This document shows positions 52,501 to 59,221 of a stretch of 64,000 nucleotides of DNA, piece by piece. Under the pieces are notes generated by a model. That model saw nothing but the letters and a program-made list of their open reading frames with translations, was not told the origin of the DNA and ran no database searches. The stretch's first letter is position 1. Each line of letters begins with the position of its first letter. The translations under genes and the position numbers were made by a program. The DNA is from an uncultured Bacteroidia bacterium (GTDB lineage: Bacteria; Bacteroidota; Bacteroidia; J057; CALAJH01): NCBI GenBank assembly GCA_937922655.1, contig CALAJH010000001.1:124001-188000 (forward strand), written 5' to 3'.

Positions 52501-53116
52501 AAATTTCCCGCGCCGACGGCAACGTTATCGCTTGCCCCGAACAGTTGCATTGAATCGTGTAAGGGCTTTGAAAGCGATAGTCGGTGAGGATGTTGTTGGC
52601 GCCGTTGGGGTTGTCGGCCCAAAAAACGGCGTCTATCGGTACGCCTTGCGGGGAAAAAAGCCCTATCCAACCATAGGAATTGTTTAAAAACCAACGCCGG
52701 GACGTGCAAAAATACTGGGTGTTTCTGTAATCGGCGAGGTTGAAGTCGGGTTGGATGATACCGTTGGGGCCGCCGACGACGATAAAACCGTAAGGGGGAA
52801 TGCGCGTTCCGGGCGGAAAAACAAAAGCGCCCGCGTTCTCGCCTCCAATGCCCGCGGTGCAAAGTCCGGCTTCGTTACCCATGTTGGAGGCAAGGATGTG
52901 GCAACTCAAATCCACGGTGTCGCAACCGCCGTTGCCAAGGTTGAAAATTTCTATCCATTCGGCGGCTTGGGTGGCGCCGCTTACCGGCGGACACGTCGTA
53001 TGGATGGAATTGGTGGCAATACCGCCCGGCGGCGCAACCATGATTTCGTTAATGACCAATTGCGCGCGCAGCCCCCCAAGGGGCCAAAGCATTCCTACCA
53101 GTACCCAAATTTTCAT
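46562..53116 (-). CDS. Giant PKD-repeat surface protein with lamin-tail domain and T9SS type B C-terminal domain
   Basis: A 2184-residue exported protein. The signal peptide (MKIWVLVGMLWPLGGLRAQ) is followed by a lamin-tail domain (~20-260: LVINEIMVAPPGG, AAEWIEIFNLG, SYGWIGLFSPQG). Then come about 19 tandem PKD-like modules of ~85 residues with the core WDFDGGTAVPGTGPGPHTV and a Cys in NGCTS, two Ig-like modules among them, and a classical PKD module. The last ~85 residues (SAFTPNGDGLNDVLEI, YGRWGMPVFES, VPEGVYTYKF) are the type B sorting domain. It should be secreted by T9SS and displayed as a long adhesin or matrix fibre. No SprF-like gene is adjacent; the set at 23-29 kb could serve it. 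The start is set by the signal peptide. Confidence 0.92.
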   Translation of the reverse strand: MKIWVLVGMLWPLGGLRAQLVINEIMVAPPGGIATNSIHTTCPPVSGATQAAEWIEIFNLGNGGCDTVDLSCHILASNMGNEAGLCTAGIGGENAGAFVFPPGTRIPPYGFIVVGGPNGIIQPDFNLADYRNTQYFCTSRRWFLNNSYGWIGLFSPQGVPIDAVFWADNPNGANNILTDYRFQSPYTIQCNCSGQAITLPSAREIFLAGQMEYASHTGSDFFFQPNGKFYRVPDGGAWNRLGPPPNPGDCNDVCLQQADLASVTPSVHVICPGQSVTFNVQAHIPGEIHYSWRSIPAGFTSNATSITVSPSQNTMYVLEAQRGSCSGSRQRDTVRVVISEGLSSAFSVPASLCIGTQGLVTYLGDAPPGATFVWNFGGGNAVPGTGPGPHNVSWTTPGTKTLTLRVIANGCTSDVETRTVQVVALVPVSLSGSESFACTGQAFTVTANGVVPPGSTFAWNFDGGVAVPGTGPGPHTVTWNTPGNRTVTLNVSVNGCPAPPASLNVPVRPTPEAVFTVTPETLCSGQTAVVQYTGNVVGGATYLWDFGDGQMNLPPNGVGPHTVLWNPPGVRILTLRVVAGGCTSTVATRTLTILGVPSSAFTVAQETLCTGQTTTVARVEPAPLGAQLTWDFDGGVAVPGTGQGPHNVYWNTPGLKTVRHLAVSAGCSSTVFQRSIWVVQTPTAQFNLSSSACTGRPSTLTFTGNAPPGAGFIWNFDGATATPGTGPGPHELVWNSPGTKNVTLTVVAGACSSQTLSYTVNVAPTPSSLFNVSSTSVCLDGQITTNLGSITPGATYVWDFDGGTAVPGVGPGPHTVRWNTPGPKTLSLYAFVGGCTSTVHSMAVTVTPVPSAAFSVSASTLCTGQNTNIVFEGTAPAGSNFLWDFDGGTATPGPSGSHNVVWNVPGNKTVRLSVVFEGCTSNVASQNVVVRPTPTADFTVHPSPACVGQNVTLTYTGTGAQIVWDLGTGSVVASDGPNRIVRWDGAGTQTINVYAVENGCTSAVATRTLVVAPTPVASFTLPAFACTEQATNIAFDGQGTGIFVWNFDGGTAVPGTGAGPHSVTWDTPGDKNLSLTVVAGGCTSAVFERTLNVRLRPTVQLFSSAAFYCTGETVAVQFSGTGPAGTTYTWNFDGGTASPGSGAQNQSVVWNTAGNKTVTLTAVANGCTTVAQIAFSVSLTPTAHFSLSRNALCVNESLTTTFTGVAGGQYFWDFDGGTAFPGTGQGPHTVRWNTGGAKTLRLYVVSGACTSSVFTQNVMVYPIPTADFSTSLTQVCSGSPATLTFTGQAGTGAEFFWDFDGGTAFPGTGQGPHTVHWNEAGTKNVRLRVVENACTSQTVSRLIRVNAFPTAAFDLPAEACAGETLTVSFTGFAPPQTVFQWEAGPGQIVSSNPLRVVFNAPGNYVVSLTLDHAGCTDGPVSHPIVVKPVPTASFVAHPRAVCTGRPVVFSFDGNAGPDAILTWNFAGQTSVASADDIPTFVWESEGPKIVELTVEDRQCTSAAFRDTIWVYERLAQAYPNTVLICLGDTLTLTAQLPGNAPQLELFWMFNDSVISHSPSLNVFPSENTEYVLFSRLNDECEYYDTARVRVNDVRPEAAFVFDKTWTCTGDGATVTFTGFAPEGSEYVWDFGPGGAYEPAGTGRWLAAWLASGKIPVRLYVVFDACTSSVFTDTMEVRQTPFSSFEGPSSVCVSDTVRFAFTGTAGASAQYLWEYENGDSLGWGTVIWREPGVYRVRLRVEENGCVSDVWIRDVAVQPIPVAEIAPPNKTACVGEAFAVAGTIHPFDANATYHWDFAGGERVGGSDATPLIVWPDSGTKIVRLRVERQGCPSNETSATIRVRPVPSSQFYCPGELCVTDSLKVTYTGTSEPNATYEWDFDGGKAIPGFGRGPHLVRWNTPGVKYVRLRVEAYGCGSSVYERTVKVGTPDAEFIAPSFACIDSFVGVRYAGVPTSTGTAFLWDFDGGYGEPGWGPGPHRVRWTNPGTKTVRLQVVQNACSSVVEEKKVVVRTAPEIVLEHWAEEYRAPTTVEFRVRGATGNVVYFWDFGDGEQGPDLPYAEKTYFLPGRYPVTVRVLGEGGCEATDEDTVRIQPAAPAIPSAFTPNGDGLNDVLEIKNLSVYQSVHMTIYGRWGMPVFESRRPDVFWDGNNPKGVPVPEGVYTYKFRAVLPNADPVEVYGTVNLIR
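49171..49487. repeat. 62-bp identical direct repeat inside the giant PKD gene, 255-bp period
   Basis: Bases 49171-49232 and 49426-49487 are identical over 62 bp, exactly 255 bp (85 codons) apart. They encode the conserved WDFDGGTAFPGTGQGPHTV core of two adjacent PKD modules. Other modules are similar but diverged at the DNA level, so this pair is a recent duplication or gene-conversion product. Confidence 0.85.
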
Positions 53117-53179
53117 TCTCAACCTTAAAAAGAAACGCAAAAAGCGGGCCAATCGTTACAAAAAATTATGGCTTGGAGA

Positions 53180-53187
53180 CAAAAATA
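53180..53187 (-). promoter_or_regulatory. Candidate -7 element, giant PKD gene
   Basis: TATTTTTG on the minus strand fits TAnnTTTG and gives a leader of about 57 bases to the ATG at 53116. No clear -33 TTG is present. Confidence 0.4.
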
Positions 53188-53286
53188 CTCAAAATGCCGC
53201 TTCGCACGCGTGATTTCTCTCGCCAAATGTGGATTTTGGTCGCCATAAAACGTAATCGAACGGCAACGGGTTGGGGATATTTTCTT

Positions 53287-53294
53287 TATCTTTG
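53287..53294 (+). promoter_or_regulatory. Candidate -7 element giving a leaderless subtilase mRNA
   Basis: TATCTTTG fits TAnnTTTG and ends 5 bases before the ATG at 53300, so transcription would start at or next to the start codon. A TTG at 53271 is only 13 bases upstream, shorter than ideal. Confidence 0.45.
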
Positions 53295-53299
53295 CAAAA

Positions 53300-56200
53300 A
53301 TGAAGATTTGGGCGACGGTGACGGCAATCGCCGGATGGTCAACGGGCTTGTTTGGCCAAGTCGTGTCCTACAACGTCAGGACGGCGCCGGAATTCGAAGG
53401 CTTTGCGGGTTGGCCGGCGACGGTGGAATCCATCGTGCCGCCGACCTCGTCCGCCGTGCGCCACGGCGTAGGCGCGATATACAATTTATCCGGCGATTCC
53501 ACTCTGCTCGCCCCGTTCTTCGAACGCGGTTTGCGCGAAAAATCTTTGGTTTTCGTCGAAAAAAACCGCATCCTAAGGCTCAACGCCGTTCAATCGGGCC
53601 GTGCGGTCAACGGCGCCGACTTGAACGCCTATCCCCATTCGTTGATACGTTCGGCCGCCGCTCAAACCCTAACACGGGGCGGCGGGGTGACGGTGGCGTT
53701 TATCGACACGGGTTCCGATTACGAACATCCCGACTTGACGGGGCGTCTGTGGGTCAACGCCGCCGAAGACCTCAACGCCAACGGAAAGCCGGACGGTTTG
53801 GATTTCAACGGCGTCGACGACGACGGCAACGGCTACGTCGACGACGTTATCGGCTATGATTTTGTGCATCAACCGCGTTCGTTGGGCGGGGGCGACTATC
53901 TTTTTGCCGACCCCGATCCTATGGACGACAACACCCACGGCACGATGGTCGCGGGTTTGGCGCTCGAGGTCATGCCCGAAATTCGGGTCATGACGATACG
54001 GGCGTTCGCGGCGGGCGGCGGCGGCGAGGACGACGACGTCGCCCGCGCCTTCGTCTACGCCGCCGACAACGGCGCCCGTGTCATCAACTGCAGTTTTGGC
54101 GACATTTATCCGTCGCTGACGATGCGGGCGGCGGTCGAATACGCCCAAAGCCGGGGGGCGGTCGTGATTGCCTCCGCCGGCCAAACCACGGGCGACAAAC
54201 CGCATTATCCGTCGGACTATTTGGGGGTGATTTCGGTGTCGGCAACGGGACAAATCGCTTCGGGGGAAGAGTATTTTGTGCCGTTGTCGAACTTTGGCGT
54301 ACGGGTGGCGTTGTCGGCGCCGGGGGCGTTCGTGCGTACGCCCGCGCTTAGAACCTACGGCGATTCGACGGGTTACGGCGTGTTCAGCGGTACGAGCGTT
54401 TCGGCGCCGCAGGTTTCGGCCGCCGCCGCCGCCGTTCTGGCCTTGTATCCCGGATTGAACGCCGACGCCGTCAAAACGGCCTTGACCACTTCGGCCGACG
54501 ACCTTTCCCCGCCCGGATGGGATGTCTACACGGGTGGTGGTCGTTTGAACGTGCTTCGCGCCCTTGAATTTGCCGGCCAAGCCTACGGCGCAACGTTGCG
54601 CGTGCATTCGCCGCCGCACGACGGGGTCGTCAACGACGACTCGGTTGCCGTCGTCGTATCCGTCGTTCATCCGTATTATTTGTCCCACCGCATCGGTTCG
54701 GGCGCCGATTACTTCGGGCAAACCCTTGGAGATACGCTGTTTTATCTCAAAAAATCACAAACGCCCCCCGGAACGCAAATTTTGACGCTGAAAACGACGT
54801 TGAGCAACGGACGAAATCTTCAAGAATCGGTACGGTTTCGTTTCGTTTCCGATACCCCCAAAGTTGCCGTTTTGCGGGCCGCGCCGATATGGGAAGAGAA
54901 CGTCCGCAAGGCGTTCATCGTTTTTCGCGGCGACGAACGCGCCCAAGCCCGGCTGGAATGGACGCACGCCGACGGACGAACCGAGTTTTTTCTGCACGAC
55001 CGCCTGACGCGCAACGGCGAATTTGTTTTACCCGTTGAACGGGCGGGAGAATACCGGTTTCGAATTCACGTCACGTCGTCGGGAGATACGTTGGCGCGTT
55101 CGGAGGAGCGGGTGTTGGCGGCGGAAACGGGCTACATCGCCGGTCGTCGGCCCGACACCCTTTCCGCCCGTTTACCCATGGGCCTTTACCTCAATCGCGC
55201 GTTCGACTTTGACGGCGACGGACGTCGCGAACTGGTCATGACCCGCCTCGATGACAAACTCGTTCCCGCGGGCGTGGATTTTTGGGAATACGCCGACACG
55301 GGATTCGCTCTTGTGGATTCGATTCGCACGGGCATCGTACTCGTCAAGGACGCGGCGGATTTCGACGGCGACGGACAAACCGACCTTTTGGCCAATTTTT
55401 CCGACAATCTTTACATATTCTCGGGTTCGCCTTACCCCTCGGAGACGAAATACTCGTTTGCGAATACGGGAATGTTTCCGTCACGGTGGGTGGACTTGGA
55501 CGGCGTTCCGCCACTCGAACTTATCGCCAAAGACACGCTCAATTATCTGGTTTGTCGTTGGGAAAACGAACGTTACGTGGTTGCGGACGTTTTGCGGGAT
55601 ACGACAAGGGATTTTTTCGGTTCGACGGCGCCAAACGCGCTCTTCGGAGACTTCAACGCCAACGGCCGTTCGGAAATCGCGTTCATGGACGGGGACGGGG
55701 ATATTTTCGTTTATGAACGGACGGATACGGGTTGGGAACAACGCCTGCTCGTTCGCGACTCCGACCACGGGGAATCTTCGGATTTTTTTACGTTCGGCGA
55801 CTTCGACGGCGACGGCAAAATCGAATTTTTTTCGGCGGTTCGGCCGCATCTCTTGCGCAACGAGGCCGATTTTGAATACCGTCCGCGCTATTGGCGCCTG
55901 CGCGTCTACGAACCCGATTCTTTTCGGACGCTCTGGGAGGATTACGTTTACAACGTCAATTCGGAAACATGGAACGCGGCGACGGTCGGAGATTTGGACG
56001 GCGAACCGGGAGACGAAATCGTATTTTCGTCGTTTCCGCGCACCTACGTCGTGCAAGGCCGAGGAGGCTACCGAATGCGGTGGTTCGGATACGGCGGATT
56101 GACCCTGCGCCACGCCGTTGCCGATTGGGACGGCGACGGACGCAACGAACTGGCGGCGGGGCGCGGGGATTCGACGTTTTTCCTGCGTTTTTCGACGGGG

Positions 56201-57328
56201 GACAATCCACGCCTTCTTTTTCTTGGCGGCCGTGCCAAAACCACTTGCGACGATTCGCTGTTCGTCGAACTCGAATGGGACGCGGCAAACGCCGATTTTT
56301 ACGTCGTCTACGAAGGAGAGTACGACGCCGAAGGCAATCCCCCCGAAACGCTGACGTTCTTTGCGCAGACGTTTGAACCGAAACTGTCGCGTTTGCACGC
56401 GCCCGCACGCGTCGTTTACGTCGTTGAGGCGTACAAAAACGGCGTAAAAACCGACGAATCGTATTTCGCGGAAGTTTGGGTACGAAAAACAAGCGTTCGG
56501 GCCGAAGTCGTTTCCGACAACGAACTGCTTTTACGCATCGACGGTCCGATTTTTCCCGAAGATTATCCCGCGGACAAGTTTGTCGTCGGCGACCGTCGCG
56601 CGATTTCGGCAATCGTCGCAAAAGATTCGGCCTTGCTTTTAACGTTCGAAAAAAGTTTTTCCGCCGGAGCGAACACGTTGAAATTCATCAACTTTCGCGA
56701 CGGTTACGGAAATTCGGGTTGCGATTCGACGACGTTCCTTTTTTCCCCTCTTGCGGGAAAAAAATATTTGTGGCCCGTACGTTGGGACGTATACGACGAA
56801 AAGAACGCGTGGATAGAATTCAATGCCGATTTAACGACGGCGGCTTCGGAGAATTTTGTGCCGTTTCCCGCCGGGGCAACGACGGCGGTGGAATTGGAAA
56901 GTTGGCGACGCGTGAAAATCACGATAGGGCCGTCGCGCTTCGGGCCGACGGGCGAGCCGTTGTGGGTACGAATCCGGGGGTTGAGGTCGGCGGACGGACG
57001 GGCGCAACGCTCGGACGAAGGGGACGTGGTGAATTTTGGCGGGCGCGGGGATTTTGAGGGCGGCGTTTTCGTTTATCCCAACCCGGTACGCGGTGGACGC
57101 TTCGAAGGTTGTCGATTCGCCGGCGTGCCTCGCGGTGCGGCCATCGCCGTGCTGACCGCCGCAGGCGCTCCCGTTCGCACGCTTGTCGAAACCGAAGGTT
57201 GGGGCGGCATTGGGTGGGACCTAACCAACGCCCAAGGACAAAAAATACAGCCCGGAACCTATCGTTTCATTGTTACCGCCCCCGACGGCAAAGTGATTCA
57301 ACGCGGGGGATTTGCCGTTTTGGAGTAA
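53300..57328 (+). CDS. Subtilisin-like (S8) protease with FG-GAP repeats and T9SS type A sorting domain
   Basis: A 1342-residue exported protease. The signal peptide ends GLFGQ. The S8 catalytic triad is complete: Asp136 (FIDTGSDYEHPDL), His213 (NTHGTMVAGLAL) and Ser366 (SGTSVSAPQVSAA). An insert with EDLNANGKPDGLDFNGVDDD lies between Asp and His and may bind calcium. After a beta-sandwich, about six FG-GAP/VCBS-like repeats (FDFDGDGRRELVM, DFDGDGQTDLL, DFNANGRSEIAFMDGDGD, DFDGDGKIEFF, DWDGDGRNELAAG) form a propeller. The last ~85 residues (VFVYPNPVRGG, GWDLTNAQGQKI, GTYRFIVTAPDGKV) are a type A sorting domain. It is probably surface-attached or released by T9SS, and is divergent from the giant PKD gene. 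Confidence 0.93.
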   Translation: MKIWATVTAIAGWSTGLFGQVVSYNVRTAPEFEGFAGWPATVESIVPPTSSAVRHGVGAIYNLSGDSTLLAPFFERGLREKSLVFVEKNRILRLNAVQSGRAVNGADLNAYPHSLIRSAAAQTLTRGGGVTVAFIDTGSDYEHPDLTGRLWVNAAEDLNANGKPDGLDFNGVDDDGNGYVDDVIGYDFVHQPRSLGGGDYLFADPDPMDDNTHGTMVAGLALEVMPEIRVMTIRAFAAGGGGEDDDVARAFVYAADNGARVINCSFGDIYPSLTMRAAVEYAQSRGAVVIASAGQTTGDKPHYPSDYLGVISVSATGQIASGEEYFVPLSNFGVRVALSAPGAFVRTPALRTYGDSTGYGVFSGTSVSAPQVSAAAAAVLALYPGLNADAVKTALTTSADDLSPPGWDVYTGGGRLNVLRALEFAGQAYGATLRVHSPPHDGVVNDDSVAVVVSVVHPYYLSHRIGSGADYFGQTLGDTLFYLKKSQTPPGTQILTLKTTLSNGRNLQESVRFRFVSDTPKVAVLRAAPIWEENVRKAFIVFRGDERAQARLEWTHADGRTEFFLHDRLTRNGEFVLPVERAGEYRFRIHVTSSGDTLARSEERVLAAETGYIAGRRPDTLSARLPMGLYLNRAFDFDGDGRRELVMTRLDDKLVPAGVDFWEYADTGFALVDSIRTGIVLVKDAADFDGDGQTDLLANFSDNLYIFSGSPYPSETKYSFANTGMFPSRWVDLDGVPPLELIAKDTLNYLVCRWENERYVVADVLRDTTRDFFGSTAPNALFGDFNANGRSEIAFMDGDGDIFVYERTDTGWEQRLLVRDSDHGESSDFFTFGDFDGDGKIEFFSAVRPHLLRNEADFEYRPRYWRLRVYEPDSFRTLWEDYVYNVNSETWNAATVGDLDGEPGDEIVFSSFPRTYVVQGRGGYRMRWFGYGGLTLRHAVADWDGDGRNELAAGRGDSTFFLRFSTGDNPRLLFLGGRAKTTCDDSLFVELEWDAANADFYVVYEGEYDAEGNPPETLTFFAQTFEPKLSRLHAPARVVYVVEAYKNGVKTDESYFAEVWVRKTSVRAEVVSDNELLLRIDGPIFPEDYPADKFVVGDRRAISAIVAKDSALLLTFEKSFSAGANTLKFINFRDGYGNSGCDSTTFLFSPLAGKKYLWPVRWDVYDEKNAWIEFNADLTTAASENFVPFPAGATTAVELESWRRVKITIGPSRFGPTGEPLWVRIRGLRSADGRAQRSDEGDVVNFGGRGDFEGGVFVYPNPVRGGRFEGCRFAGVPRGAAIAVLTAAGAPVRTLVETEGWGGIGWDLTNAQGQKIQPGTYRFIVTAPDGKVIQRGGFAVLE

Positions 57329-57515
57329 ATTGCACGGGGTTGTCGGCCGTTTTCTTTGAGTACTAGGCGTATTCATTACCCCTTTCCAATAATTTGGACG
57401 GTATAGGTCGGAAATATTGTCAAGACGGTTGCAATTTGTACAAACGCCAATATTTTTTTCCATTTCTTGTCAAATTTTCGGTGTTGATTGACCCGATTTT
57501 GTATATTTTGCCAAA

Positions 57516-59204
57516 ATGATAAAACAAACAATAATGAAACTTGGAATTATAATTTTGTCGTTTTTGCTTTTTTCAAGCGGAAGGGCATTGGGTCAAGTGG
57601 TGATTAATGAACAATACACTCGCGACAACACGCTTCAACCGGGCTTGACGGGGCCGGTACGTTGCGGCGCCCTCGCCCCCGACGGACAATTTTATTTCGG
57701 CTATCGGTTCAATCCGGACTTCGTCCGTTACGACCGTTACAACCGGTTTTATGGGGTTGCGAATGCGATGACGGCGTCCGGCGGGATTTCGGGTATCGCC
57801 TTTGACGGCAACGGAGTGGCGTTCATGGCGTGCAACGGCGCCCCGGGAGCGGGTGGATTTATTCGCTATGCGCCGGGACAAACGCCCGTATCGACCCCTT
57901 TGCCCGGTTCGTACAACAATGAACTGACCTCCGTCGCCTTTTACCCCGGGGACGAAAGGCTGTGGTTCGGTTCGATGAACGGACTTGCCATTTTCGACCC
58001 CCAAACCCAACAATGGTCGTCCCTTGCGCCGACACAATACGCCCAAACCTCGCCGTAGGTACAGGACGTTGCGGCGGGCGCTTTCGCAACCCTTTGGGTC
58101 GCCACCGAAACCGGACTTTCCCATTACGACGGCGGGGCTTGGTCGAACGTAACTTCCGAACTCCCCCATCCCAACGTCCGCGACGTTTATTTCGACCCCG
58201 ACAACTTGGAAATGCGGTTCGCCACCGCCGCCGGCCTTGCCGTTTATGATTTGCAGTTTCAGACGTGGACGGATTATTCGGCGAGCCTTGGCGACTTCCC
58301 CGCCAATGAAGACAATTTTGCGGCCGTAGCCGTCGGGCCGGACGGTAAAGTCCGGGCTTCGGCCACGAACGGAACTTTGTGGGGCTTTAACGGCACGTGG
58401 ACGGCGGAAAGCGTCTCCACCCTGCGCCGGCCAAATCGCTAATGCCCGTCGAAAACTACGTTTACATCGTCGGCAACGACTTTGGGGTTTACAAATATTC
58501 GACGTTTACGGGCGCAATTTTGCTTACCGCCGAAAACACCCAATATCCGGGGCTTGCTTCAAACCGCGTCAACGACGCGGCGCAGGACGTCGACGGAAAC
58601 ATGTGGTTCGCCTTACAGGATTCGGGCGTGGCGCGTTTCGACGGAACCCATTTTTACGCTCGACGTCGATTTTCAACCTTTGTCCGACGTTTACGAATCA
58701 AGCTTCGGCCCTTATTTTTGCATCGGGGGGAATAATTTTACCGTCCGTGCCGAAGCCTTGAATCCCGTTTTGACGTTGTTTGCACGCTCGGGAACGTCTA
58801 GCGAACGGGTATATTCCCAATCCGGATACAACCGCGTTTTTCAATATCCGGGCATGAACTTGGAGGATACTTTGGTTGTTCGCGTCGAATACGACCACAA
58901 CGGATGCCGATACGTTTATTATGAAAACCAAGAAATTCCCGACGTGTGCGTTTCAAGAACGGGAGAGAAGAATTCGACGGCGGTCGTTTACCCGCAACCC
59001 GGCCGAGAAACGATTTATTTTCGTACGCCCGCACCCCTGATTCCGGGCGCAAGCGCGACGATATTCGAACCTTCGGGTAAAACGGTGGCCCGGCTTTCGA
59101 TAGAAAACGATTCCGTGCGCTTGCCTCGGCTTGCCCCGGGTTGGTACCTGTGGCGAGTCGTTTCGGGAGACCGGGTCATGAACGGAAAACTAGTCGTGGA
59201 ATAA
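57516..59204 (+). pseudogene. Decayed propeller-type surface protein with T9SS type A sorting domain
   Basis: The parts of one ~560-codon gene lie in order but in broken frame. 57516-58055 encodes a signal peptide (LFSSGRALGQ) and propeller start. An in-frame TAG at 58056-58058 interrupts it, and the same frame continues with LWVATETGLSHYDGGAW to 58442. A frameshift near 58421-58440 moves to the frame of MPVENYVYIVGNDFGVYKY and MWFALQDSGVARFDGTHF; a second shift near 58646-58658 restores the first frame (DVDFQPLSDVYESSFG). The 3' end encodes a type A sorting domain (VVYPQPGRETIYF, GWYLWRVVSG). The repeats resemble two-component-regulator propeller units. Three independent lesions argue for a pseudogene; sequencing errors are the alternative. 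Confidence 0.8.
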
Positions 59205-59221
59205 ACGCCGATTTTGAAAAT

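Noticed and set aside
46844-52687. Several long plus-strand frames antisense to the giant PKD gene (up to 541 residues)
   Set aside because: They mirror the repeated, GC-rich PKD codons and are rich in Arg/Gly; no independent signals.
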